A stretch of 64,000 nt of DNA from Arthrobacter sp. Y81 (GTDB lineage Bacteria; Actinomycetota; Actinomycetes; Actinomycetales; Micrococcaceae). Made by a program: the position numbers and the translations under genes. Of this stretch, positions 49,239-59,719 are shown one piece after another. The stretch is from positions 1 to 64,000 of the forward strand of contig NZ_PJIL01000002.1 in assembly GCF_002929335.1 (NCBI RefSeq), given 5' to 3'. The number at the start of each line of letters is the position of its first letter. Within the stretch, counting starts at the first letter, position 1. The notes beneath the pieces are model-generated. The model worked only from the letters and a program-made list of their open reading frames with translations. It searched no databases and was not told where the DNA came from.

Positions 49239-51285
49239 CCTTCGCCAGCCGGCTCAGGGCCGCCACCGCGATCGCAGGATCAGTGGTCGGCCAGAACGGC
49301 GGCAGGGCGGCCCTGAGGAAGCCCCCGTAGCGTTCCGTGGACAGCCGGGAGTCAAGGACAGCCACAACGCCTTTATCGCCCGTAGAACGGATCAGGCGGC
49401 CTGCCCCCTGGGCAAGCCGGATGGCTGCATGTGTGGCAGACACCGACATAAACCCGTTGCCGCCCGCTTGGGCCACCGCCCGGGAGCGCGCCGTCATGAG
49501 GGGGTCATCCGGCCTGGGGAACGGGATCCGGTCGATGACCACCAGCCTGCACGAACCGCCGGGAACATCGACCCCCTGCCAGAGTGACATGGTGCCGAAA
49601 AGGCACGTGTCCGGTTCGTCGGCGAACTGGCGCACCAGGGCGGTCATGGTTGATTCGCCCTGGCAGAGGATGCTGACATCCAGGCGCGGCCGCATGGCCT
49701 CGGCCGCGTCCTCCGCGGCCCGGCGCGACGAAAAGAGGCACAGTGCCCCGCCGCCCGAGGCCCGGATCAGTTTCTCGAGCTCGTCCAGCGCTTCGGGCGA
49801 CGTTCCGCGTCCGGGCTTCGGCAGGTGGCTGGCAACATAGAGGATGCCCTGCTTGGGGTAATCGAACGGCGATCCGACGTCCACACCGGTCCAGCTGGGC
49901 GCCCCGGGCCCCACCAGCCCGAGCCCTCCCGCGGCCGGTTCGAAGGCCGATCCGATCGCGAGCGTGGCTGATGTTAGGACCACTGTGTGGCCCGCGAAAA
50001 GCCCGTCGCGCAGCTTCCCGGCCACGCTCAGGGGGGCAATGTTGACCAGGGCCGGCGAGGCGTCGTCCGGCTGCGAGTAGCCCTGCTGCGGGTCAAAGGT
50101 GCTGGCACGCGAGAACCAGACCACCTCGCGGTTTTCCCGGGCGGCAATCAGGCGTTCGCAAAGCTCGAGGATGACCATCAGGCGTGACCGCGCAAGCTGC
50201 CGCCCGCCGTCGGCCGTGTTGGCGCTGTCCCCTTTGGAATCGGAAAGGGCCGCGCGGCAGGCTTCCCGCAGCTGGTCCACACAGTCGAGCTGTTCGTCGT
50301 TGAGGCCGTTGGGCAGCAGGCCGCTCGGAACTCCGGCGATGGCCACCTCAAGGTTCGCGGCTGCGTTGTTGAGCGCATCAACGGTGATGCCGGTGTTTTT
50401 GCGGGCGCCCGAAGCGGCGGCGTGGACCATGGCGACGGAAAGCTGGCCGGAGACTGCTCCCGTCACCCTGTCCTGCAGCTCGTGGGCCTCGTCAACCACA
50501 ACGACGTCGTACTCCGGCAGCACAGCGAGGCCTTCGAAGGCACTGACGGCCAGCATGGCGTGGTTGGTGACCACCACGTCGGCCTCGGCCGCGTTCTGCC
50601 GGGCCAGTTCGCTGAAGCACTCGGCAGCCATGGGGCATTTCTGCGCTCCGAGGCATTCCATCGACGTCACGGACACCTGCCGCCAGGCGCGGTCCGTCAC
50701 ACCGGGCATCAGCTCGTCACGGTCCCCCGAGGCCGTCTTCTCCGCCCACTCGCGGAGCCGGACTACTTCCTTACCCAGCTGCGACGCAGGGCCGCCCAAG
50801 GAAGCGGCGAAGTGCGGGACGCTGGTGTCCTCTCCCAGCGAGAAAAGCTGTCCCTCGGACGGCTCCTCGGAAGGGAACCCGCCGTCGAGCTTGTGCCGGC
50901 AGACGTAGTTGGACCTGCCCTTGACGAGTGCCACCTTGACGGGTCGTTCAAGGGCGGGGGTGATCGTTTCCAGCAGTCTGGGGAGGTCCCTGCCCACGAT
51001 CTGGGTCTGCAGGGCGAGGGTGGCCGTGGAGACGAGCGTGGGTTTGTCGCTGACCAGTGAATGGGCGATCAACGGAATGAGGTACGCCAGGGACTTTCCG
51101 GTGCCCGTTCCGGCCTGGACCAGCAGGTGGTCGCCGCTGTCGATAGCGCGTGCCACCTGCCGGGCCATCTCGTGCTGGCCGCTGCGGCTCTGTCCGCCCA
51201 TGCCGGAAACGGCCCGGTCGAGCAGCTCGATGACGAACTGCTCGCCGGCAGAGCCGCTGGTTTCTCCAGCCCCGGGATCAGACAT
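49228..51285 (-). CDS. dinG: DinG/XPD-family ATP-dependent DNA helicase
   Basis: A 685-residue superfamily 2 helicase. Walker A QAGTGTGKSLAYL near residue 55, four spaced Cys (NYVCRH, LGAQKCPMAAECF) placing an iron-sulfur cluster, DEAH box VVVDEAHELQDRV, and C-terminal GRLIRSTGDKGVVAVLDSR. Unwinds 5'-3' and probably resolves R-loops or forks. ATG 51285 overlaps hflX by eight bases; a longer upstream start (51366) would run inside hflX. DinG is LexA-controlled in E. coli, but I see no LexA box here. Confidence 0.9.
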   Translation of the reverse strand: MSDPGAGETSGSAGEQFVIELLDRAVSGMGGQSRSGQHEMARQVARAIDSGDHLLVQAGTGTGKSLAYLIPLIAHSLVSDKPTLVSTATLALQTQIVGRDLPRLLETITPALERPVKVALVKGRSNYVCRHKLDGGFPSEEPSEGQLFSLGEDTSVPHFAASLGGPASQLGKEVVRLREWAEKTASGDRDELMPGVTDRAWRQVSVTSMECLGAQKCPMAAECFSELARQNAAEADVVVTNHAMLAVSAFEGLAVLPEYDVVVVDEAHELQDRVTGAVSGQLSVAMVHAAASGARKNTGITVDALNNAAANLEVAIAGVPSGLLPNGLNDEQLDCVDQLREACRAALSDSKGDSANTADGGRQLARSRLMVILELCERLIAARENREVVWFSRASTFDPQQGYSQPDDASPALVNIAPLSVAGKLRDGLFAGHTVVLTSATLAIGSAFEPAAGGLGLVGPGAPSWTGVDVGSPFDYPKQGILYVASHLPKPGRGTSPEALDELEKLIRASGGGALCLFSSRRAAEDAAEAMRPRLDVSILCQGESTMTALVRQFADEPDTCLFGTMSLWQGVDVPGGSCRLVVIDRIPFPRPDDPLMTARSRAVAQAGGNGFMSVSATHAAIRLAQGAGRLIRSTGDKGVVAVLDSRLSTERYGGFLRAALPPFWPTTDPAIAVAALSRLAKAPA

Positions 51286-52936
51286 TGCTGATGAAGGATT
51301 CCAGTTCAGAGGCAAGCCCCTCGCGCACCATGACGAGGGCACGTGTGCCCTCTTCCTCATGCTCAAGGCGAAGGATCTCGGCGTCCGCTTCGTGGAGCTT
51401 ACTGATCAGGTCCCCGCGGTGGTAGGGAATCAGCAGTTCCATCTTGACGCTCGGCCGCGGGATGGCCTCACTGATCGCCTTCAGCAGTTCAGCGATGCCC
51501 TGCCCGGTCCGTGCGGACACCACCACATGGCGTGGTTCGCGCTGCTTCAGGCGTTCCACCACGAACGGATCCGCGGCATCAGCCTTGTTCAGCACGATGA
51601 TTTCCGGGACCTTGCGCGCGTCCACTTCGCTGAACACGGCGCGGACCGCGGCGATCTGGCCTTCCGGATCGGGGTGCGAGACATCCACGACGTGCAGGAT
51701 GAGGTCCGCGTCTGCCACTTCCTCCAGGGTGGACCGGAAGGCTTCCACCAGCTGCGTGGGAAGGGAGCGGACGAAGCCCACGGTGTCGGCCAGGGTGTAG
51801 CCCAGGCCGTCGGCCGTTTCCGCCTTGCGGACGGTTGGATCCAGCGTCGCGAACAAGGCGTTCTCCACCAGGACTCCGGCGTCGGTCAGCCGGTTCAGGA
51901 GCGAGGACTTTCCGGCGTTCGTGTACCCGGCGATGGCAACGGACGGGACGGAATTACGACGGCGGTTGGCCCGCTTGGTTTCCCGCGCCGGCTTCATGGC
52001 GGCGATTTCACGCCGCAGCTTGGCCATCCGGGTGCGGATCCGCCGCCGGTCCAGTTCGATCTTGGTTTCACCGGGGCCACGGGAGCCCATGCCGGCACCC
52101 GCGCCGCCCACCTGGCCACCGGCCTGCCGGGACATTGATTCGCCCCAGCCGCGCAGGCGCGGGAGCAGGTACTCGAGCTGCGCCAGCTCCACCTGCGCCT
52201 TGCCTTCGCGGCTCTTGGCGTGCTGGGCGAAGATGTCCAGGATCAGGGCCGTGCGGTCGATGACCTTGACCTTCACGATGTCTTCAAGTCCGCGCCGCTG
52301 TGAGGGTGCCAGCTCGGCATCCACCACCACGGTGTCGGCACCCGTGGACATCACGATGTCTTTGAGTTCCAGGGCCTTGCCGGAACCCAGGAACGTGCCG
52401 GGGTCGGGCTTCGCGCGGCGCTGGACGATGCCGTCAAGCACTTCCGAGCCTGCTGTCTCCGCGAGTGCGGCAAGTTCACGCAGTGAGTTTTCGGCGTCCG
52501 CCAGGGTTCCCTCGGACCAGAGACCGGCCAGGACCACCCGTTCAAGGCGCAGCTGCCGGTATTCAACCTCAGTGACGTCCTCGAGCTCGGTGGACAGGCC
52601 TGCCGTACGGCGCAGGGCCCGGCGTTCTTCAAGGTCCTGCTGGTCCCCGTCAAAGATGCTGTGTTCGCTGTCCTGGCGGGAAATCGCCTGCGCCGACCCC
52701 AAAACTCCCCGCGGATCTTCCGGGTCGGATTTGGCGGAACGGGCCGGGACATCCTTGGACAGAATCCGGTCGATGACAGCCTGGATTTCCTCAGGACTCA
52801 TGTCCTGTGAGGCTGAATCTGATCCGGTGTTGGGCTGGTTGGTCATGTTCTCCTTTGAAGATTCGACACCTTCAGAATAGTGCTGATTACTTGTCTGCGG
52901 GGCGGTATTCGCGCTGGGCTGACGACTATTGGTCAT
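51278..52936 (-). CDS. hflX: Ribosome-associated GTPase HflX
   Basis: An N-terminal HflX domain (VERVVLAGLWS-type region, DTVVVDAELAPSQRRGLEDIV) and glycine-rich RGPGETKIELDRRRI precede the GTPase domain: P-loop AGYTNAGKSSLLNRLTDAG, switch AFATLDPTVR, NKAD, and SARTGQG. HflX splits stalled or hibernating ribosomes. Two in-frame starts have good ribosome sites: ATG 52936 (CAGGAG) and ATG 52846 (AAAGGAGAAC); the second removes 30 low-complexity residues and may be the true start. Confidence 0.93.
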   Translation of the reverse strand: MTNSRQPSANTAPQTSNQHYSEGVESSKENMTNQPNTGSDSASQDMSPEEIQAVIDRILSKDVPARSAKSDPEDPRGVLGSAQAISRQDSEHSIFDGDQQDLEERRALRRTAGLSTELEDVTEVEYRQLRLERVVLAGLWSEGTLADAENSLRELAALAETAGSEVLDGIVQRRAKPDPGTFLGSGKALELKDIVMSTGADTVVVDAELAPSQRRGLEDIVKVKVIDRTALILDIFAQHAKSREGKAQVELAQLEYLLPRLRGWGESMSRQAGGQVGGAGAGMGSRGPGETKIELDRRRIRTRMAKLRREIAAMKPARETKRANRRRNSVPSVAIAGYTNAGKSSLLNRLTDAGVLVENALFATLDPTVRKAETADGLGYTLADTVGFVRSLPTQLVEAFRSTLEEVADADLILHVVDVSHPDPEGQIAAVRAVFSEVDARKVPEIIVLNKADAADPFVVERLKQREPRHVVVSARTGQGIAELLKAISEAIPRPSVKMELLIPYHRGDLISKLHEADAEILRLEHEEEGTRALVMVREGLASELESFISNV

Positions 52937-53375
52937 TCGGGCTCCTGGGGTGCCGGCGGCTGCGGCGCAGCGGGCGGCGGTATGGGCGGTGGCAAGGCGG
53001 CCTGCCTGGCAGGCGCCGTTGCGCAGGATGCGGTGGCGTCGGTGACACCGGAATGTTCAGCGGACGGTCTTCCACACGGAGCGGCGTTCCCACGGGGAAG
53101 TTCACGCGCGCCGTCCAAATGACGGGATTCCGATGGCAGGTCAGATGATCAGCATTGCTGGACTCCAAGTAGTTCGGGCAGCACGTCCGGCCGGAGGATC
53201 ACGGCAGGGCGGCGCACTGAGCGGAAGGTGATTACCTGCGTCGCTGCGGGACGGGCCAGGGCCCGTGCCGGCTACTCAAAGATCAAGAACATGAATTCAA
53301 GATTAGCAGACCGGTTTCCCCGGCCCGTTCCCCCGCGTTTCCCATCCGCGCCCGGGACAACTAATCTGGCGAGTT
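52937..53375. other. 439-base gap with no confident gene
   Basis: Between hflX and the methyltransferase gene I find no complete gene. On the minus strand, 53273-53156 reads as plausible protein (ATQVITFRSVRRPAVILRPD) but begins at a TAG without a start codon. A second minus-strand frame (about 53115-53020) has good codon composition for 30 codons and then loses it. Both could be pieces of a decayed small gene or chance. The final 80 bases before 53376 are AT-richer and may hold the methyltransferase promoter. Confidence 0.4.
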
Positions 53376-53990
53376 ATGGAGTCTGCACACTATTTCAGCG
53401 CCCAGCCCGCCGGGCCGTTCACCCGCAAGCCGCTAACCGTGGAGCTCGCCGGTGAAACCCGCAAGCTGCAGACCTCCAGCGGCATCTTCAGCCCCGACGG
53501 GATCGACAAGGGCACCGCTGTGCTGCTGGCTGACGCGCCGGCCCCGTCTCCCCAGGGCAACCTGCTGGACATCGGCTGCGGCTGGGGTCCGATCGCCCTG
53601 ACCATGGCCCTCAGGGCCCCCCACGCGCACGTCTATGCCGTGGACGTGAATGAGCGCTGTGTCGCACTGACCAACGAAAACGCCGGCCTGCTGGGGCTTG
53701 GCAACGTCACGGCCAGCCTGCCGGCCAACGTTGATCCGGGCCTCCGGTTCGACACCATCTGGTCCAATCCGCCCATCCGCATAGGCAAGGACGAACTTCA
53801 CTCCCTGCTGCTGCTGTGGCTCCCCCGGCTGGCCCCGGGCGGGTCCGCCTGGCTGGTAGTCCAGAAAAACCTTGGTTCGGATTCGCTGCAGCGCTGGCTG
53901 GGCACCGAACTGGACAGCAGCTACACCGTCACCCGGGAGAGCACCTCGAAGTCGTTCAGGATCCTTCGGGTCAGGAAAGCGTCCCACTAG
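53376..53990 (+). CDS. Class I SAM-dependent methyltransferase, RsmC-like
   Basis: A 204-residue Rossmann methyltransferase. SAM-binding motif I is NLLDIGCGWGPIALTMA near residue 65, motif II VYAVDVNERCVALT, and the target-amino motif is SNPPIR near 130, typical of N2-guanine (RsmC/RlmG) or N6-type enzymes. It is half the length of RsmC, matching the single catalytic domain form. 16S rRNA G1207 is a possible target. Its 3' end overlaps dapF by 20 bases, convergent. Confidence 0.85.
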   Translation: MESAHYFSAQPAGPFTRKPLTVELAGETRKLQTSSGIFSPDGIDKGTAVLLADAPAPSPQGNLLDIGCGWGPIALTMALRAPHAHVYAVDVNERCVALTNENAGLLGLGNVTASLPANVDPGLRFDTIWSNPPIRIGKDELHSLLLLWLPRLAPGGSAWLVVQKNLGSDSLQRWLGTELDSSYTVTRESTSKSFRILRVRKASH

Positions 53991-54915
53991 CCACGATCAC
54001 GGCCGGACCGCTGAGTTCCACATGCTCGTGGCCTTCCGGCCCCGGAAAGAATTTCACGCCGACGACGCCGCCCGGCACCTTGACGTTCCAGGCATCCGGA
54101 GCGCCCTGCCCGGCCCAGTGACGGATGGCAACCGCTGCTGCGCAGGCGCCGGTGCCGCATGACTGCGTCTCCCCCACGCCGCGCTCGTGGACGCGCATGG
54201 TGATGGTCCCCACGCCGTCATGCACCAGCGGTTCGGAGGGTACGACGAACTCCACATTGGTGCCGTTGGCCGGCTTCGGGTCAACGTGCGGTGCCTTGAA
54301 CAGCTGGGTTGCCTCAAGTTCGCTGAGCTCTGCCAGCGCCACCACAGTGTGCGGGTTCCCCATGCTGACAGACAGCGCCGGCCGCGGCACTTCCAGGCCG
54401 TCGGCGGTCACAAGCGAGTCCATGGCGCGTGCCGTGGCCTCTCCCGGGAAAATGAACTCCCACGGGCCCATGTCCACGGCGTAGCCGTTCTCGGTCCGCA
54501 CGACCGTTTTGACGCCCCCTCGCGTGCCGATGGTCAGCGCATCGCCGGTCTCGAGCCGGACCAGTCCTTCGGCAACGAGGAAGTGGACGAAGACGCGCAC
54601 GCCGTTGCCGCACATTTCCGACAGGGAGCCGTCGCCGTTGCGGTAGTCCATGAACCACTCGGCGTCCGGGTGGACTGTCTGCAGCTCGCGCCCTTCGGGG
54701 AGGTAGCGCGACGGCACGGCGCGGATCAGCCCGTCGCCGCCGATTCCGCGGTGGCGGTCGCAGAGTTCCGCAACCTGCTCGGGTGCGATGGGCCATGTGC
54801 CTCCGGGGTCAGCAACAAGCACGAAATCATTGCCGGTGCCGTGGCCCTTGGAGAAGGCCAGGCCGCTCAGCCCCTGGAGTGTGCGGTCAGGGGTGGGTGC
54901 AAGGGTTTCGTCCAT
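53971..54915 (-). CDS. dapF: Diaminopimelate epimerase
   Basis: Converts LL- to meso-diaminopimelate for peptidoglycan and lysine. The two catalytic cysteines are in MCGNGVRVF and QSCGTGACAAAVA. At 314 residues it has about 20 extra N-terminal residues before FSKGHGTGNDFVLVAD. Conserved neighbour of miaA in actinobacteria. Confidence 0.95.
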   Translation of the reverse strand: MDETLAPTPDRTLQGLSGLAFSKGHGTGNDFVLVADPGGTWPIAPEQVAELCDRHRGIGGDGLIRAVPSRYLPEGRELQTVHPDAEWFMDYRNGDGSLSEMCGNGVRVFVHFLVAEGLVRLETGDALTIGTRGGVKTVVRTENGYAVDMGPWEFIFPGEATARAMDSLVTADGLEVPRPALSVSMGNPHTVVALAELSELEATQLFKAPHVDPKPANGTNVEFVVPSEPLVHDGVGTITMRVHERGVGETQSCGTGACAAAVAIRHWAGQGAPDAWNVKVPGGVVGVKFFPGPEGHEHVELSGPAVIVASGTLS

Positions 54916-54992
54916 GGTTCAAGATTACAGTCACGGGTGGACGGGCCCGAAAACCGTGTGCACGGGGCTGGCGCGGGCTGAGCAGCGCCGGC

Positions 54993-55955
54993 TCAGCGGC
55001 AGACGGCCGCTGCTTTGTCCACCAGGTCCGGGTCCTGCCAGTCGAGCCAGGTGATGCGGGGATCGGCCCTGAACCAGGTGAGTTGCCGGCGGGCGAATTT
55101 TCGCGTGGCCACAATGGTGTCTTCCGTGGCCTGGCCGGCATCCCATTCACCATCGAGTACTTTGAGGAACTGGGAGTAGCCCAGGGCACGGGACGCGGTT
55201 TTGCCGTTCCTCAGGCCTGCTCCGTCCAGCCGCTGCACTTCGGCCTGCAGTCCGTTGGCGACCATGCGGTGGACACGCTGTGCCAGCCTGTCCTTCAGGA
55301 GCTCCCGGTCCACCTCGAGCCCGATCTGGACGGCCGGCTGGAAGTACTCCCGGGCCGGCATGAAGGAGCTGAACGGGCGTCCTGTCAGCTCGAAGACCTC
55401 CAGTGCGCGGACAACCCTGCGGGCGTCTCCCAGCCGGGCGGCGGATACCGGGTCCACGGCTTCCAGCCTGCTGCGCAGGGCGGCCAGGCCGGTTTCGTCG
55501 GCCTCCGCTTCGAGACGGTGCCTGATGTCCGGATCCGTTCCGGGAAACTCGAGCACGTCCAGCGCTGCCCGGACATACAGGCCCGATCCGCCGACGAGGA
55601 TGGCCCGCCTGCCCCGGGCGTGGATATCGGCGACGGCAGCGCGCGCCTGCCGCTGGAAATCGGACACGCTGGCTTCCTGGGTGACGTCGAGGGTGTCCAG
55701 CAGGTGGTGCCGGACTCCCCTGCGCTCCTCCACCGTGATCTTCGCTGTGCCGATGTCCATGCCGCGGTAGAACTGCATGGCGTCCGCGTTGATGACCTCG
55801 CCGTCAAGTTCCAGCGCGAGTGCCACGGCGAGGTCCGATTTCCCGGATCCGGTGGGGCCGACCACCGCAATGACAGGTGGCTGACCGGCGTCGGCGCCGC
55901 GCGCGTCAGCCGACGGCACAAGGGCGTCCTGGCCGTTCCCTGTGGGCGTGGCCAT
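54993..55955 (-). CDS. miaA: tRNA dimethylallyltransferase
   Basis: Adds the isopentenyl group to A37 of tRNAs reading UNN codons. P-loop [15 protein letters not shown] near residue 32, [15 protein letters not shown] (family signature DSRQ/DAMQ), and [11 protein letters not shown]. 320 residues. It starts 3 bases after the miaB stop, so miaB-miaA are coupled and act in sequence on the same base. Confidence 0.95.
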   Translation of the reverse strand: MATPTGNGQDALVPSADARGADAGQPPVIAVVGPTGSGKSDLAVALALELDGEVINADAMQFYRGMDIGTAKITVEERRGVRHHLLDTLDVTQEASVSDFQRQARAAVADIHARGRRAILVGGSGLYVRAALDVLEFPGTDPDIRHRLEAEADETGLAALRSRLEAVDPVSAARLGDARRVVRALEVFELTGRPFSSFMPAREYFQPAVQIGLEVDRELLKDRLAQRVHRMVANGLQAEVQRLDGAGLRNGKTASRALGYSQFLKVLDGEWDAGQATEDTIVATRKFARRQLTWFRADPRITWLDWQDPDLVDKAAAVCR

Positions 55956-55958
55956 TGC

Positions 55959-57527
55959 CTAGCTGCGGCGGACGGGGAGCGCCGGCATACCGAGGGACAC
56001 GCCGCTCTTGCCGCCGGTCGCACGGTTGCCGGCGCCGGGCACCGGGGCGCCACAGGAGTCCGCCTGGGACCTGTCCCAGGCGTCACCGGCACGCGACCGG
56101 CGGAGCGCGTAGTCTGCCGGCGATGCCGGATCGGCCACCAGGTGGAAGGCAGCAGCTTCCGTGATGGTGACGGTCACAAGGTCTCCGGGCCGGGGCTTCT
56201 CCGCACCCTCCGGGACTGAGAAATGCACCAGCCGCTGATCCTGCGACCGGCCCGACAGCCGGTGTGTTTCCTCCGACTTACGACCGGACTGTGCCGTGAC
56301 CATGACCTCCACCCGGCGACCCAGCTGACGGGCGTTTTCCTCGGCCGCGATCCGGTCCTGCAGGGCGGTCAGGCGCTCGAAGCGCTCCTGGACCACGGCC
56401 TTGGGGAGCTGGTCCGGCAGGTCAGCGGCGGGGGTGCCGGGGCGCTTCGAGTACTGGAAGGTGAACGCAGTGGCGAAGCGCGACTTTTCGACGACGTCCA
56501 GCGTGGCTTGGAAGTCCTCTTCGGTTTCACCGGGGAAGCCGACGATGATGTCCGTCGAGATGGCGGCATGCGGAATCCGTTCCCGGACCTTGTCCAGGAT
56601 GCCCAGGAATTTGGTGGAGCGGTATGACCGCTTCATGTCCTTGAGTACTTTGTCCGAGCCCGACTGCAGGGGCATGTGAAGCTGCGGCATGACGTTCGGG
56701 GTTTCGGCCATGGCGTCGATGACGTCGTCCGTGAAGGCAGCAGGGTGCGGGCTGGTGAACCGGACCCGCTCCAGCCCTTCGATTTCACCGCAGGCACGCA
56801 GCAGCTTGGAGAACGCCTGGCGGTCGCCGAATTCCACGCCGTAGGAGTTCACGTTCTGGCCCAGGAGTGTCACCTCGATGGCGCCGTCATCCACCAGTGC
56901 CTGAATCTCGGCGAGGATGTCGCCCGGACGGCGGTCCTTCTCCTTGCCGCGCAGGGCAGGAACGATGCAGAAGGTGCACGTGTTGTTGCAGCCCACCGAA
57001 ATCGACACCCAGCCCGAGTACACGGAGTCCCGTTTGGTGGGGAGGGTGGAGGGGAAAACGTCGAGTGATTCCAGGATCTCGAGCTGCGCCTCATTATTGT
57101 GACGGGCGCGGTCGAGGAGCGCGGGCAGGGCACCGACGTTGTGGGTGCCGAAGACGGCGTCCACCCACGGGGCCTTCTTCAGGATGGTTTCGCGGTCCTT
57201 CTGGGCCAGGCAACCGCCCACTGCGATCTGCATCCCCGGGTTGGCAGCTTTGACCGGGGCCAGCATTCCGAGGTTGCCGTAAAGCTTGTTGTCGGCGTTC
57301 TCCCGGACGGCGCATGTGTTGAACACCACGACGTCGGCGTGCTCATCGGTCGCCGGGACATACCCGGCGCCTTCGAGCATCCCGGCCATGCGCTCGGAGT
57401 CGTGAACGTTCATTTGGCAGCCAAAAGTGCGCACCTGGTAAGTGCGCGGCGGCGCCGCTGAGGGGGCTCCATCCGTGCTGGCGGAAGTGCTGGTGCCGGA
57501 CGCTGGGGAGGGAATGGTCAAACTCAC
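55959..57527 (-). CDS. miaB: tRNA-2-methylthio-N6-dimethylallyladenosine synthase
   Basis: Radical SAM methylthiotransferase of 522 residues. N-terminal cluster cysteines in [22 protein letters not shown] and VGGCLAQ; radical SAM cluster [19 protein letters not shown]-terminal TRAM domain ([13 protein letters not shown]...[14 protein letters not shown]). Completes the ms2i6A37 modification begun by MiaA. A short Pro/Ser-rich N-terminus precedes the fold. Confidence 0.95.
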   Translation of the reverse strand: MSLTIPSPASGTSTSASTDGAPSAAPPRTYQVRTFGCQMNVHDSERMAGMLEGAGYVPATDEHADVVVFNTCAVRENADNKLYGNLGMLAPVKAANPGMQIAVGGCLAQKDRETILKKAPWVDAVFGTHNVGALPALLDRARHNNEAQLEILESLDVFPSTLPTKRDSVYSGWVSISVGCNNTCTFCIVPALRGKEKDRRPGDILAEIQALVDDGAIEVTLLGQNVNSYGVEFGDRQAFSKLLRACGEIEGLERVRFTSPHPAAFTDDVIDAMAETPNVMPQLHMPLQSGSDKVLKDMKRSYRSTKFLGILDKVRERIPHAAISTDIIVGFPGETEEDFQATLDVVEKSRFATAFTFQYSKRPGTPAADLPDQLPKAVVQERFERLTALQDRIAAEENARQLGRRVEVMVTAQSGRKSEETHRLSGRSQDQRLVHFSVPEGAEKPRPGDLVTVTITEAAAFHLVADPASPADYALRRSRAGDAWDRSQADSCGAPVPGAGNRATGGKSGVSLGMPALPVRRS

Positions 57528-57544
57528 CTGTTAAGGGTACCGGT

Positions 57545-58201
57545 TCATAGGAATTCCGTTTCCGCCTGCCCGCCGGCTGCGGTGTCGAGGACCTCCCCGA
57601 CGATCCGGAAGGCCTGCGACGGCTGGTATCCCTTCCGGGCCAGCATCGAGGCCAGCCGACGCGTGACCTTGTCCCGCTCGGCTCGGTCCGTGAGGTCTGC
57701 TGTGCCTTTGAGCTTGCGTTGGACGAGTTCACGGGCGGCAGACTCCTCCGCTTCGTCACTGACCTGCTCCAAGGCCCGGGCCGCAATGTCGGCCTCAATA
57801 CCTTTGTCCGCAAGCTCGCGCCGCAACGCACCCTTGGCGAGCTTCCTGGTCTGGGACCTGCTCCGGACCCACATGTCCGCAAACTCGGCGTCATCCACGA
57901 GCCGGGCTTCCTCGAACCTGTCCAGTACGGCCTCGGCCACGTCCTCCGGAACATTGCGCTCGGCCAGCTTGCGGGCCAGCTGCAACCTGCTTTTCGGCGA
58001 GGCGGTCAGCTGCCGAAGCACGATGGCCCGCGCCACGGAGGCCGGATCCGGCTCAGCATCGTGATCCGCTTCCGGCTCCGGCACGAATCCGGCCTCCGCG
58101 GGGAAGGTCCCGTCCGGGCCCGCATCGCCGAACGCAGCCGGGCCAGGTTTCCGGGATCGGAATCCTGGCCCGCTCCGCCGGTTTCCCCTAGAAACCGTCA
58201 A
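57545..58201 (-). CDS. recX: Regulatory protein RecX
   Basis: RecA modulator made of three-helix repeats ([64 protein letters not shown]). I take TTG 58201, overlapping the recA stop, giving 218 residues with a variable acidic N-terminus; GTG 58084 would give the 179 conserved residues. recX beside recA suggests cotranscription from the SOS promoter. Confidence 0.88.
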   Translation of the reverse strand: MTVSRGNRRSGPGFRSRKPGPAAFGDAGPDGTFPAEAGFVPEPEADHDAEPDPASVARAIVLRQLTASPKSRLQLARKLAERNVPEDVAEAVLDRFEEARLVDDAEFADMWVRSRSQTRKLAKGALRRELADKGIEADIAARALEQVSDEAEESAARELVQRKLKGTADLTDRAERDKVTRRLASMLARKGYQPSQAFRIVGEVLDTAAGGQAETEFL

Positions 58202-59243
58202 CGGCCTTGAGCTTCGGAGACGCTTCCTTTTCAGCCTCGGCGGGCTTGACGCCGACGCCGAGCTTTTCCTTGATGAGGCGCTCCAGCTCCGAGGCAAGCT
58301 CCGGGTTGTCGCGCAGGAAGCGTCGCGAGTTCTCCATGCCCTGGCCCAGCTGGTCACCGTCGTAGGTGAACCAGGAACCGGACTTCTTGATCAGGCCGTG
58401 CTCCACGCCCATGTCGATGATGCCGCCCTCGCGGGAAATGCCCTGGCCGTAGATGATGTCGAATTCGGCGATTTTGAAAGGCGGGGCCATCTTGTTCTTG
58501 ACGATTTTCGCCTTGGTGCGGTTGCCTACCGAATCAGCGCCTTCCTTCAGCGTCTGGATGCGGCGGACGTCGATGCGGATGGAGGCGTAGAACTTCAGCG
58601 CCTTACCACCGGTGGTGGTTTCGGGCGAGCCGAAGAAGACGCCGATCTTCTCACGCAGCTGGTTGATGAAGATGGCGGTGGTCTTGGTCTGGCTCAAACG
58701 TCCGGTGATCTTACGGAGCGCCTGGCTCATCAGGCGGGCCTGCAGGCCGACGTGGCTGTCGCCCATGTCGCCTTCAATTTCCGCGCGGGGCACGAGGGCG
58801 GCCACGGAGTCGATGACAATCACATCGAGGGAGCCCGAGCCAATCAGCATGTCCATGATTTCCAGGGCCTGCTCGCCGGTGTCCGGCTGGGATACCAGCA
58901 GCGCGTCGGTATCGACACCCAGCTTGGCGGCGTATTCCGGGTCCAGGGCGTGCTCGGCGTCGATAAACGCAGCAATACCGCCCAGGCGCTGGGCATTCGC
59001 GACGGCATGCAGGGCAACGGTGGTCTTACCTGACGATTCCGGGCCGTAGATTTCCACGACGCGGCCGCGCGGCAGGCCGCCAATTCCCAGGGCAACGTCC
59101 AGTGCAATGGAGCCGGTGGGGATTACTTCGATGGGCGCACGCACTTCGTCGCCCAGCCGCATGACGGATCCTTTGCCGAACTGCTTGTCGATCTGGGCAA
59201 GCGCTGCATCGAGCGCCTTCTGACGATCCGGGGCTGCCGCCAT
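58188..59243 (-). CDS. recA: Recombinase RecA
   Basis: Strand exchange and LexA co-protease, 351 residues. P-loop GPESSGKTT near residue 65, RGRVVEIYG before it, the [14 protein letters not shown] signature near 215, and NKMAPPFK. No intein. The 210-base upstream region (59244-59453) holds the LexA box and leader. Confidence 0.98.
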   Translation of the reverse strand: MAAAPDRQKALDAALAQIDKQFGKGSVMRLGDEVRAPIEVIPTGSIALDVALGIGGLPRGRVVEIYGPESSGKTTVALHAVANAQRLGGIAAFIDAEHALDPEYAAKLGVDTDALLVSQPDTGEQALEIMDMLIGSGSLDVIVIDSVAALVPRAEIEGDMGDSHVGLQARLMSQALRKITGRLSQTKTTAIFINQLREKIGVFFGSPETTTGGKALKFYASIRIDVRRIQTLKEGADSVGNRTKAKIVKNKMAPPFKIAEFDIIYGQGISREGGIIDMGVEHGLIKKSGSWFTYDGDQLGQGMENSRRFLRDNPELASELERLIKEKLGVGVKPAEAEKEASPKLKAVDGF

Positions 59244-59385
59244 GGTTCACACCTCTAGTTTTCTCGCTGTGGAGTGGCCTGAGCGGCCCTTTATCTGTCA
59301 TCACCGACGCTAACGGCACCCACCGACATTCTTGCCGGATGACATTGCGTATGTGGAAAACGCTCTGAAAAAAGCATAGCCCTAC

Positions 59386-59401
59386 CCGAACAGATATTCG
59401 A
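59386..59401 (-). promoter_or_regulatory. LexA box of recA
   Basis: CCGAACAGATATTCGA matches the LexA consensus with one deviation in each arm. It lies about 145 bases before the recA start, within an AT-richer stretch; a TATGCT just downstream (towards recA) could be a -10. Confidence 0.7.
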
Positions 59402-59453
59402 ACAATTGCCCGGCGTGTCAGGGCGGAGCCATCCAGCGTCAGGGCGCCGTGGA

Positions 59454-59678
59454 TCAGTTGCGGGACGGCTTGACGTCCCTGCCGAGCCGCCGGTCCGCCG
59501 GGACGTCCTGCACGTCGCACATGGCGAGCCAGACCTGCCGCGGAGGAACACCGGCTGCCAGTGCCTGGTCCGCTGTCCGGCTGCCGACACCCGCCAGCAC
59601 CAGTGAGCTGCTGAGGACACGGGAGTAGCCTGCACCGAACTCATCGTCCATTAGCCGCCAGAAGTCGCTGATTCTCAC
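59454..59678 (-). CDS. DUF3046 domain protein
   Basis: A 74-residue protein beginning MRISDFWRLMDDEFGAGYSRVL, the DUF3046 signature, conserved just upstream of recA in actinobacteria. Function unknown. It may be cotranscribed with or transcribed towards recA, though the recA LexA box lies immediately after it. Confidence 0.88.
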   Translation of the reverse strand: MRISDFWRLMDDEFGAGYSRVLSSSLVLAGVGSRTADQALAAGVPPRQVWLAMCDVQDVPADRRLGRDVKPSRN

Positions 59679-59719
59679 CGATAAAGTCTCTCACGGCTGC
59701 GGCCAATAGAATGGTTGCC

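Noticed and set aside
49228..51285. LexA control of dinG
   Set aside because: No LexA-like palindrome is visible before its start; the gene is embedded after hflX.
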